Positions 50,173 to 57,241 of a stretch of DNA of 64,000 nucleotides are shown piece after piece; within the stretch, counting starts at the first letter, position 1, and the number at the start of each line of letters is the position of its first letter. The notes beneath the pieces were generated by a model. It saw nothing but the letters and a program-made list of their open reading frames with translations, was not told the DNA's origin and searched no databases. Source of the stretch: Nocardioides sp. (GTDB taxonomy: Bacteria > Actinomycetota > Actinomycetes > Propionibacteriales > Nocardioidaceae); the NCBI GenBank assembly GCA_002729525.1, contig PBYI01000015.1:84533-148532 (forward strand), in the 5' to 3' direction. The position numbers and the translations under genes are program-made.

Positions 50173-51906
50173 TCAGCCCGCGTGCTTGCCCGGCCCCTGC
50201 GAGCCGACCGGCTCGACGAGCTTCTCGTGCGCGCCGTGCTGCCCGTCGTACGACGCGGGCTGCTGATCGGCGGGCGCGGACCCGTCGGCACCACCTGCGG
50301 CACCGGCACCACCGGGACCGGAGGCCGGCGGACCGCCGTGCACCACGAAGTCCTTCTGCCGGATGAGCAGCGCGGTCAGCACGGCGGCCACCGCGGCGAT
50401 GACGACCGCGATCAGGATGATGTGGTTGAGCGCGTCGACGAACGCAGCCGTCGTGACCTGGGCGAGCTGGTCCTGCACCGAGGCGGGCGCCTGGGAGATG
50501 ACCGCATCGATCTGGCCTCCGGTGACGGCGGCGGCGACCTGGTCGGCGGAGTCGGCGGAGTCGGCGGAGTCGGCGGCCGGGGTGCCGGCCAGGCCGGTGG
50601 TGATCGAGTCGGACACCTCGTGGGCGAAGATCGAGCCGAGGGCGGCGATGCCGGTGGCGATGCCGACCTGCCGGAATGTCGAGTTGACCCCCGAGGCCAT
50701 GCCGGAGCGGGCGACCTCGACCACGCCGACGGCGGTGGAGGCCAGCGGCGGGTTGATCATGCCGATGCCGATGCCCGCGACGACCAGACCGGGCACCAGG
50801 TGGGTCCACTCGCCCTGGTCCGTCGACTCCGCGATGCCGAGCATGAGCGTCATCCCGACCGCGACGAGCACGAAGCCCGGCGCGATGAGCCACTTGGTGG
50901 GCACCTTCTCGGTGAGCCTCCCGGCCAGCGCGGCGGCGAAGAACGAGGCCACGGACAGGAAGAGGAACCGCACGCCGGTCTGCACGGCGGAGAAGCCGAG
51001 GACGTTCTGCAGGTAGAGCACCAGGTAGGTGAACATCGCGAAGATCGAGGAGGAGACGCCGAACGCCGCCACGAGACCTCCGACGAAGGTCGGCTTGCGC
51101 AGCAGCGCGAGGTCGAACATCGGGTGCTTCGCGCCGGTCTCGACCGCGACGAAGACGAGCAGCAGGAAGCCCGAGCCGACCAGGCACGCGACGACCCAGC
51201 TGTCGCCCCAGCCATCCTCGCCGGCCCGGATCAGGCCGTAGACGAGCAGGGCGAGCGCGGCACTGAAGGACAGGAAGCCCGCCCAGTCGGGGCGGCCCGC
51301 GCGCGGGTCGTGCGACTCGCGGACCTTCACCAGCGTGACGACGAGCGCGACGACGCAGATGGGCAGGTTGACGAAGAAGATCCAGCGCCACGACAGGCCC
51401 GAGGTGAGCAGACCGCCGAGCACCGGTCCGACCGCGACGGCGACACCCGTGGTGGCTCCGAAGGCGCCGAAGGCCACGCCCCGGGCACGCCCGGTGTACG
51501 CCGACGCGAGCAGCGCGAGGGCGGTGGCGAACATCGCCGCACCGCCGACGCCCTGGAAGACGCGCGACCAGGTCAGCACGTCGACGTCGGTCGCCGCGCC
51601 GCAGGCCACGGAGCCGGCGGTGAAGAGCACGGTGCCGATCACGAACACCAGCCGGCGGCCGAACAGGTCGGCGAGCGAGCCCGCGGTGAGCAGGAGGGAG
51701 GCGAGGCTGAGCGCGTAGGCGTCGACGATCCACTGGAGGTCGGAGAGTGTCGCGTCGAGGTCGCGCTGGATGTCGGGGAGCGCGACGTTCACGATCGTGA
51801 TGTCGAGCAGGAGCATGAAGACGCCGGTGCAGACGGCGACGAGGGTCCACCAGTCGGTGCGCGGTGGTGCCGAGGACGCGGCGGTGGGAGCGGTGGTGTC
51901 CGCCAT
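50173..51906 (-). CDS. MFS drug/efflux transporter, DHA2 (EmrB/QacA) family
   Basis: A 577-residue, 14-helix exporter. It has the DHA2 motifs LDITIVNVALPDIQRDL near residue 35, WIVDAYALSLASLLLTAGSLADLFGRRL, and the motif C-like GPVLGGLL. A long hydrophilic tail of about 70 residues is rich in Gly/Ala/Asp. It would export hydrophobic drugs by proton antiport. It is divergent from a tandem MarR regulator, the classic repressor-pump pairing, with dyads in the 106-bp gap. Confidence 0.9.
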   Translation of the reverse strand: MADTTAPTAASSAPPRTDWWTLVAVCTGVFMLLLDITIVNVALPDIQRDLDATLSDLQWIVDAYALSLASLLLTAGSLADLFGRRLVFVIGTVLFTAGSVACGAATDVDVLTWSRVFQGVGGAAMFATALALLASAYTGRARGVAFGAFGATTGVAVAVGPVLGGLLTSGLSWRWIFFVNLPICVVALVVTLVKVRESHDPRAGRPDWAGFLSFSAALALLVYGLIRAGEDGWGDSWVVACLVGSGFLLLVFVAVETGAKHPMFDLALLRKPTFVGGLVAAFGVSSSIFAMFTYLVLYLQNVLGFSAVQTGVRFLFLSVASFFAAALAGRLTEKVPTKWLIAPGFVLVAVGMTLMLGIAESTDQGEWTHLVPGLVVAGIGIGMINPPLASTAVGVVEVARSGMASGVNSTFRQVGIATGIAALGSIFAHEVSDSITTGLAGTPAADSADSADSADQVAAAVTGGQIDAVISQAPASVQDQLAQVTTAAFVDALNHIILIAVVIAAVAAVLTALLIRQKDFVVHGGPPASGPGGAGAAGGADGSAPADQQPASYDGQHGAHEKLVEPVGSQGPGKHAG

Positions 51907-51916
51907 GGGAAGATCC

Positions 51917-51959
51917 TCACTCAGTGAATAGTCACATGCTGAACGATTACCCCAGTGAC
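51917..51959. promoter_or_regulatory. Candidate MarR operator region
   Basis: TCACT-C-AGTGA at 51917-51927 is an 11-bp dyad. GTCAC (51931-51935) and GTGAC (51955-51959) form a second, wider one. Both lie in the gap between the exporter and the tandem MarR gene. Confidence 0.5.
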
Positions 51960-52012
51960 GATACGCTGGTGCACCGACAGGTCAAGTCACCGAGGAAGAG
52001 GGAGGCAGGCAG

Positions 52013-52939
52013 GTGGGACACGTGGCCCGCGAGCCCGGAGCGCCGCGCCCCTCCGACGCCGAACTCGCCGCCGCCCGCGGACCCCAGCCGCTCGCCCCCG
52101 GCCTCGACCGCAGCCCCGGCCACCTGCTGTGGCGCGCGCACACCCGCTCGGCCGCCGCGCTCGACGCCGTCATCCCCGAGGACGTCGACGTCCACGCGTA
52201 CGGCGTGCTGACCCTGCTCGGTCTCGACGAGCCCCGGTCGCAGCAGGAGCTCGCCACCGCGCTCGCGCTCAGCCGCACCAGCCTCACCCGGGTCACCGCC
52301 TGGCTGCGGGAGCGCGCGCTCGTCGAGCGGGTGCGCAACCCGCGCGACCGTCGCTCCTGGGCGCTGACCCGCACGCCCGAGGGGGCCGCCGCCGCCGACC
52401 GCTGGCGGACCGACGTACGACGGCTGCAGGCGGAGCTGGCCTCGCACCTCGGGCCCGGCGAGCCGGCCGAGCTGTCCGCGCTGCTGCTCCGCGTGGCCGC
52501 GCCGGACGTCGGCCCCGGCGCGCCCGCGGAGATCGCGGGGATGCTCGGGTTCGGCATCGCCAAGGCGCACCACGCCGTCCACCGGCGCTTCGCGTCCGCG
52601 CTCGAGCCGCTCGACCTCGAGCCTCGCCACGTCGGCGCCCTCACCGCGCTCACCGGCGCCCCCGCGATCACCCAGGCCGAGCTCGCCCGACTGCTCGGCA
52701 CCAGCGCCGCCAGCGTCGTGCAGATGGTCGACGGGCTGGAGGACCGCGGCCTCGTCGAGCGCCGCCGCGACCCGGTCGACCGGCGGGTCCAGCGCCTGCA
52801 CGTCACCGACGCCGGGCACGCGCGCCTCGCCGAGCTCCCCGACGTACGACGCAGCGCCGGCGAGGCGCTGCTGGGCCTCGACGACGCCGAGGCCGAGCGG
52901 CTGACCGCGCTGCTGGTGCGCTTCGTGACGGCGCCCTGA
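52013..52939 (+). CDS. Tandem MarR regulator (two MarR domains in one chain)
   Basis: A 308-residue protein from GTG 52013, double the usual MarR size. Domain 1 (about 30-155) has the HTH SQQELATALALSRTSLTRV and wing NPRDRRSWALTRTPEG. Domain 2 (about 175-305) has ITQAELARLLGTSAASVVQM and wing DPVDRRVQRLHVTDAG. MarR proteins normally dimerise, so the fusion should act as a single-chain dimer with two non-identical halves. It is divergent from the DHA2 exporter and is its likely repressor. Confidence 0.88.
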   Translation: MGHVAREPGAPRPSDAELAAARGPQPLAPGLDRSPGHLLWRAHTRSAAALDAVIPEDVDVHAYGVLTLLGLDEPRSQQELATALALSRTSLTRVTAWLRERALVERVRNPRDRRSWALTRTPEGAAAADRWRTDVRRLQAELASHLGPGEPAELSALLLRVAAPDVGPGAPAEIAGMLGFGIAKAHHAVHRRFASALEPLDLEPRHVGALTALTGAPAITQAELARLLGTSAASVVQMVDGLEDRGLVERRRDPVDRRVQRLHVTDAGHARLAELPDVRRSAGEALLGLDDAEAERLTALLVRFVTAP

Positions 52940-52953
52940 GCAGACCACCGGAA

Positions 52954-52966
52954 GGACCGACGTCCC
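52954..52966. promoter_or_regulatory. GGAC-N4-GTCC box 1
   Basis: GGACCGACGTCCC lies 198 bp upstream of the four-TM protein start. The core matches the general form of DosR/DevR boxes (GGGAC-N4-GTCCC). It is speculative. Confidence 0.3.
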
Positions 52967-53010
52967 GACGCGCGTACCAAGGACGTCCGGGACAGGCGCC
53001 ACCCGCCGCG

Positions 53011-53024
53011 AGGACGTAGGTCCC
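53011..53024. promoter_or_regulatory. GGAC-N4-GTCC box 2
   Basis: AGGACGTAGGTCCC lies about 140 bp upstream of 53164 and 57 bp from box 1. Paired boxes upstream of a gene are typical of hypoxia (DosR-type) promoters. Confidence 0.3.
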
Positions 53025-53163
53025 GGGGCGAGGGGCCCGATCAGGTCAGGCGGGTCTGCCTGCGCGGCCCTGCGGCGGCGGCGCGGCGAGCCGCACACTG
53101 GACGGAGCGCCGATCGCGCCCCGCCGGGGGGCGACCGACCGCTGCGGACCTGGGGAGGATCCG

Positions 53164-53718
53164 ATGACAGCCACGAAGTACCACGACCCGGCGGAGACGA
53201 CGCCGGGCCTCGGCGTCGTCGGGCCCGCGCGCCCGACGACGCGTCCCGGACGCCGGACGCTGCCGCTCAGCGAGTGGGAGCGCGCGAACCGGCTCGGCCT
53301 GCTGGTGGGGCACGCGCTCATCGGCGTCTGCGCCGGCGGGCTGATCCTCTTCACCGGCGCGGCCCGGGTCGTCGACCCGATCCCCGCGGCCCGGCCCGGC
53401 CTCGGCACGCTCGCCCTCGCCGGCGGTCTGGCGCTGCTGGCCGGCCTCCTGCGGCGACCGCGCTCGATCCCGCTGGAGATCGCCGGGCTGTCCCTCCTGG
53501 CGCTGTGGGACCTGGTGATGACCGCCAGCTTCGTCTACGGAGCCAGCGCGGGGACGGTGGAGGCGTCGTGGCCCTGGGAGCCCGACGGGTCCAGCTCGAC
53601 CCTCTACCCGATCGCCCTCTACCTCGGCCTCTTCGCGATGATGTGCGTCCACCTGGTGACGCTGCGACACGTCAACCGGGCCGAGGTGCGGCGCCGGATG
53701 ACGGTGGCCCGGGTCTGA
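53164..53718 (+). CDS. Four-TM membrane protein of unknown function
   Basis: A 184-residue protein from ATG 53164 with GGGGAGG five bases upstream. After about 45 polar residues come four membrane helices (VGHALIGVCAGGLILFTG, LALAGGLALLAGLL, LSLLALWDLVMTASFVYG, LYLGLFAMMCVHLVTLRHV) and a basic tail. No family is recognised. Two GGAC-N4-GTCC boxes lie upstream and a long inverted repeat follows the stop. Confidence 0.75.
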   Translation: MTATKYHDPAETTPGLGVVGPARPTTRPGRRTLPLSEWERANRLGLLVGHALIGVCAGGLILFTGAARVVDPIPAARPGLGTLALAGGLALLAGLLRRPRSIPLEIAGLSLLALWDLVMTASFVYGASAGTVEASWPWEPDGSSSTLYPIALYLGLFAMMCVHLVTLRHVNRAEVRRRMTVARV

Positions 53719-53729
53719 CCCCATCGCGA

Positions 53730-53788
53730 TAGTCCCTCACGCAAATCAAGGTTTTCGTCGTGCTAGACGTGATTTGCGTAAGGGACTA
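53730..53788. repeat. Long AT-rich inverted repeat, 19-bp arms
   Basis: Arms at 53730-53748 (TAGTCCCTCACGCAAATCA) and 53770-53788 pair with one mismatch around a 21-base loop. It fills the 76-bp gap between two convergent genes and is much AT-richer than its surroundings. It is a terminator or the footprint of a small mobile element. Confidence 0.75.
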
Positions 53789-53794
53789 CCGCCG

Positions 53795-54184
53795 TCAGGG
53801 CCGCGCCCGCTCCACCGCCTGCTCCTCCTCCGGCGACAGCTGCTGCTCGCTGCGCCACCCGGTGAGGCTCTTGGCGTAGGCGCGCGCGTCGGAGCGACCG
53901 TGGATCGAGGTCAGCACCACGCCGTCGCCGCCGTCGTCGGCGAGCACGAGACTCCACGACAGGTGCCCGCCCACGTCGCCGAACGCGTCGTACCGCACCA
54001 CCGCGACGTGCCGCAGGCCGTCCGACCCCTCGGCCGCGAGCGCCGCGACCTCCGCCCGCAGGGCCCGTACGTCGGTAGGTTCCGCGCCGTCGCCGGCGCG
54101 CGCGGAGGCGCGGGTCGAGGTCCAGGTCGCACCGGCGAGCGCGAGCGCCCCGAGGGCGACGACGAGGGCGAGGGCGGCCAGCAC
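53795..54184 (-). CDS. DUF4446 family protein
   Basis: A 129-residue protein, start taken as GTG 54184 (uncertain). One N-terminal membrane helix (VLAALALVVALGALALAGATW) leads to the family core: VVRYDAFGDVGGHLSWSLVLADD, GVVLTSIHGRSDARAYAKSL and a charged C-terminus SPEEEQAVERA. DUF4446 proteins are single-pass membrane proteins found in Firmicutes and actinobacteria, with no known role. It is divergent from arginine deiminase. Confidence 0.8.
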   Translation of the reverse strand: MLAALALVVALGALALAGATWTSTRASARAGDGAEPTDVRALRAEVAALAAEGSDGLRHVAVVRYDAFGDVGGHLSWSLVLADDGGDGVVLTSIHGRSDARAYAKSLTGWRSEQQLSPEEEQAVERARP

Positions 54185-54320
54185 GCGCCGACCGTAACCG
54201 CGGGCGGGGCCCCGGCAGCGGCGCAGCGCCGTGACACGTGCGACGACCGGCCCTGAGGACGACCGGAGCAGCGGCCGGGGAGCCCGCACGCGTGGCGTCG
54301 CTGCCAGTAGGTTGGCGCCC

Positions 54321-55526
54321 GTGACGACCCCTGGTGCCGACAGCGAGGTGGGCCGGCTGCGCACGGTGATGCTGCACCGTCCCGGCCCCGAGCTCTCGCG
54401 GCTGACCCCGCGCAACAACGACCGCCTCCTCTTCGACGCCATCCCGTGGGTGGCGCGGGCCCAGGAGGAGCACGACGCCTTCGCGCAGGCGCTGCGCGAC
54501 CGCGACGTCGAGGTGCTCTACCTGACCGAGCTGCTCACCGAGGCGCTCGGCGCCGACGAGGCCCGCGCCGTCGCGATCGACACCGCGCTCGCCGGGCTCG
54601 ACCTCGGCCACACGATGCGCGGCTACCTCTCCGGGATGCTGTCCGAGGCCGCCCCGGAGGAGCTGACGACGTACCTCACGGCGGGCATCCGCAACGACGA
54701 GGTGCGCGGCGGGTTCGGCCTGGTGACGTCGCTGCTGCCGCACGAGGCGTTCCTCGTCGACCCGCTGCCCAACCTGCTGTTCACCCGCGACTCCTCGGTG
54801 TGGGTGCGCGACCACGTCGCGATCACGTCGCTGGCGATGCCGGCGCGCAAGCGCGAGACCCAGCTGACCGAGCTGATCTACACCCACCACCCGCGGTTCG
54901 CGGAGTCCACCCGCATACACGGGCACCACTTCGAGCACGTCGAGGGCGGCGACGTGCTGCTGCTCGCGCCCGGCGTGCTCGCGGTCGGCGTCGGCGAGCG
55001 CACCACGCCCGCGGGCGTCGAGCGGCTGGCCCGCCAGGTCTTCGGCGAGGGTCTCGCGCACACGGTGCTGGCCGTCCCGATCGCCCAGGAGCGGGCGACG
55101 ATGCACCTCGACACCATCTGCACGATGGTCGACGTCGACCAGATGATCGTCTTCGAGAACGTCGCGGACTCGCTCGTCGCGCACGCCGTCACCGCCGACG
55201 GGTCCGACCCCGAGCGGCTCCTCGTCGCCGAGCCGCGGCCGTTCCTCGAGGCCGCCGCCGAGGCGATGGGGTACGACGCCGTCCACCGCATCGACACCGG
55301 CCTCGACCCGGTCACCGCCGAGCGCGAGCAGTGGGACGACGGCAACAACACCCTGGCCATCGCGCCGCGGGTCGCCGTCGCCTACGAGCGCAACGACGCC
55401 ACCAACGCCCGCCTCGAGGAGGCCGGCATCGAGGTCGTCAAGATCGCCGGCTCCGAGCTCGGCTCCGGCCGGGGCGGCCCGCGCTGCATGAGCTGCCCGA
55501 TCGCACGGGACCCGCTGCCCGCCTGA
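54321..55526 (+). CDS. arcA: Arginine deiminase
   Basis: A 401-residue enzyme from GTG 54321. It begins with the family pattern [20 protein letters not shown]. Catalytic-site segments are [29 protein letters not shown] (Glu and His) and [14 protein letters not shown]. The nucleophilic cysteine is in [10 protein letters not shown] at the C-terminus. It hydrolyses arginine to citrulline and ammonia. No ornithine transcarbamylase or carbamate kinase is adjacent, so here it may serve ammonia release and acid resistance rather than ATP production. It is followed by a cNMP-binding protein and an adenylyl cyclase. Confidence 0.95.
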   Translation: MTTPGADSEVGRLRTVMLHRPGPELSRLTPRNNDRLLFDAIPWVARAQEEHDAFAQALRDRDVEVLYLTELLTEALGADEARAVAIDTALAGLDLGHTMRGYLSGMLSEAAPEELTTYLTAGIRNDEVRGGFGLVTSLLPHEAFLVDPLPNLLFTRDSSVWVRDHVAITSLAMPARKRETQLTELIYTHHPRFAESTRIHGHHFEHVEGGDVLLLAPGVLAVGVGERTTPAGVERLARQVFGEGLAHTVLAVPIAQERATMHLDTICTMVDVDQMIVFENVADSLVAHAVTADGSDPERLLVAEPRPFLEAAAEAMGYDAVHRIDTGLDPVTAEREQWDDGNNTLAIAPRVAVAYERNDATNARLEEAGIEVVKIAGSELGSGRGGPRCMSCPIARDPLPA

Positions 55527-55619
55527 CCCGGGCGGGCGGCCGGCGTACGCCCTGTGGTGCTGGACACACCCACGGCGACCGGCGAGGATGCACGAGCCCC
55601 CTCCACCGAAAGGCGCCCG

Positions 55620-55988
55620 ATGGCCACGTTCTTCGACTCGTTCACCCCCCGCGAGGTCGCGCAGATCAGCGCGCACGGACGGAAGGTGAAGCTGCCGGAG
55701 GGATGGTCGCCGATCTGGGAGCGCACCCCGGCCGACAAGGCCTACGTGATCCTCGACGGCACCGTGTCTGTCCGAAAGGGCGGCGAGGAGGTGGCGGTCC
55801 TCGGCGCCGGCGACATCGTCGGCGAGGCCGCGATCGTCGGGCACAAGCTCCGCTCCGCGTCGGTCGTCGCGATGACCCCGATCACTGCGATCCACTTCAC
55901 CGACACCGACATCAACGAGCTCATCGCCGACCTGCCGGGCTTCCAGGAGAAGCTCGTCGCCGTGGTCGAGTCCCGCATCAGCGGCTGA
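55620..55988 (+). CDS. Stand-alone cyclic-nucleotide-binding domain protein
   Basis: A 122-residue protein from ATG 55620; a longer start at 55554 is possible. It consists almost entirely of a CRP-like cNMP-binding fold: YVILDGTVSVRKGGEEVAVLGAGDIVGE, with the phosphate-cassette-like GEAAIVGHKLRSASVVA. There is no DNA-binding domain, so it is not a transcription factor. It ends 28 bp before an adenylyl cyclase gene, suggesting that it binds the cAMP this enzyme makes. Confidence 0.85.
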   Translation: MATFFDSFTPREVAQISAHGRKVKLPEGWSPIWERTPADKAYVILDGTVSVRKGGEEVAVLGAGDIVGEAAIVGHKLRSASVVAMTPITAIHFTDTDINELIADLPGFQEKLVAVVESRISG

Positions 55989-56016
55989 CGCGGCTCCCCG
56001 CCGACTCCCCACCGAG

Positions 56017-57099
56017 GTGACCGCGCCCGAGGAGCCGGACGACGCCCTCGAGCCCGCCCTCGACGCCGTCGAGGAGATGCTGCTCGGCGGTCGCCCGCAC
56101 CTGACCCGGCACCAGGTGGCCGAGCAGTCCGGCGTACCCCTCGAGGTCGCGACGCGGCTGTGGGAGCTGCTCGGGTTCGTGCACCCGGCCGACGACGAGG
56201 AGGCGTTCACCGACGCCGACGTCGTGGCGGTGCAGCACGCCCAGCGCCTGGTCGACCTCGGCGTGCTGGGGGCCGACCGCCAGGCGGCGCTGGTGCGCAC
56301 CTGGGGCCGCAGCTACGCCCGGCTCGCGGAGTGGCAGAGCGCGCTGCTGGCCGACGTGGTCCTGGAGTCCGGCGCCGCCCCGGCCGAGGCGCTGCCGCTG
56401 CTGGCCGAGGAGGTGCTGCCGGTGATCGACGAGCTCCAGAGCTACGTGTGGCGCCGGCACCTCGTCAGCGCCGGCGGACGCCGCCTGGCCACCGGCGACC
56501 CGTCGGCCCCGAGCCTGCCGAGCGCCGTCTGCTTCGTCGACATCGTCGGCTACACCTCCCGCAGCCGCACCCTCGACGACGCGGCCCTGGTCGCCTGGAT
56601 CGAGACCTTCGAGGCCCGCACCGCCGAGCTCGTCACCGCCGCCGGCGGCCGGGTTATCAAGAACATCGGCGACGAGGTGCTCTTCGTCGCCGACGACGTC
56701 CGCACCTGCGTCGACGTCGCCCTCGCCATGGTGGCGCTCGGGGACGACGAGGACGACCCGTTCCCCGCGGTCCGCGCCGGCATCGCGTACGGCGAGGTCG
56801 TCCACCGCCTCGGCGACGTCTTCGGCCCAACCGTCAACATCGCCGCCCGGCTCACCTCGGCCGCCCGGCCGAGCACCGTGCTCGTCGACCGCGGCGCGCA
56901 CGACGCGCTGGCCGGCGTCGACACCTCCCAGGAGCGCGACGCCGACGACGGCGCTGGCGGACCCGGCGGCCCGGACGCCGACGACGCCGGGCACCACGAC
57001 CACCCCCACCCCGAGGGCCTACGGCTGCGGCGGGTGCGCCGGGTCTCGGCGAAGGGCTACTCGCGCCTCGCCGCGTGGGTGGTCCGCCCGCGCGACTGA
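56017..57099 (+). CDS. Class III adenylyl cyclase, Rv1264-like
   Basis: A 360-residue soluble cyclase from GTG 56017. Residues 1-155 match the helical autoinhibitory domain of Rv1264-type cyclases, which contains an HTH-like HQVAEQSGVPLEVATRLWELLGF and a long helix. Residues 165-345 are the catalytic domain: metal aspartates in FVDIVGYTSRS and NIGDEVLF, substrate lysine in IKNIGDE, and transition-state residues in FGPTVNIAARLTSA. A Gly/Asp/His-rich insert (GGPGGPDADDAGHHDH) precedes the last strands. Rv1264 is pH-sensing, so activation by acid is plausible. It forms an operon with the cNMP-binding gene. Confidence 0.9.
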   Translation: MTAPEEPDDALEPALDAVEEMLLGGRPHLTRHQVAEQSGVPLEVATRLWELLGFVHPADDEEAFTDADVVAVQHAQRLVDLGVLGADRQAALVRTWGRSYARLAEWQSALLADVVLESGAAPAEALPLLAEEVLPVIDELQSYVWRRHLVSAGGRRLATGDPSAPSLPSAVCFVDIVGYTSRSRTLDDAALVAWIETFEARTAELVTAAGGRVIKNIGDEVLFVADDVRTCVDVALAMVALGDDEDDPFPAVRAGIAYGEVVHRLGDVFGPTVNIAARLTSAARPSTVLVDRGAHDALAGVDTSQERDADDGAGGPGGPDADDAGHHDHPHPEGLRLRRVRRVSAKGYSRLAAWVVRPRD

Positions 57100-57108
57100 G
57101 CACCACGC

Positions 57109-57136
57109 CGAGCCGTCGTACATGTACGACGGCTCG
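57109..57136. repeat. 28-bp perfect palindrome
   Basis: CGAGCCGTCGTACA and its exact complement meet at CATG with no loop, ten bases after the cyclase stop. It is a possible terminator or cruciform operator ahead of the secreted protein gene. Confidence 0.75.
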
Positions 57137-57241
57137 ACGTCCCGACCGACGGTTGTGCGCCCAGCAGACCTGTGATGTGATCCGAGGCACCCCCACATCC
57201 ACCGCCCGGATCCCCAGCCGGGCCTCTCGGGGGAGAAGCAC

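Noticed and set aside
57165..57185. CRP-type site near the cyclase (TGTGATGTGATC)
   Set aside because: It lacks the inverted TCACA half; the two TGTGA-like words are direct, not inverted.
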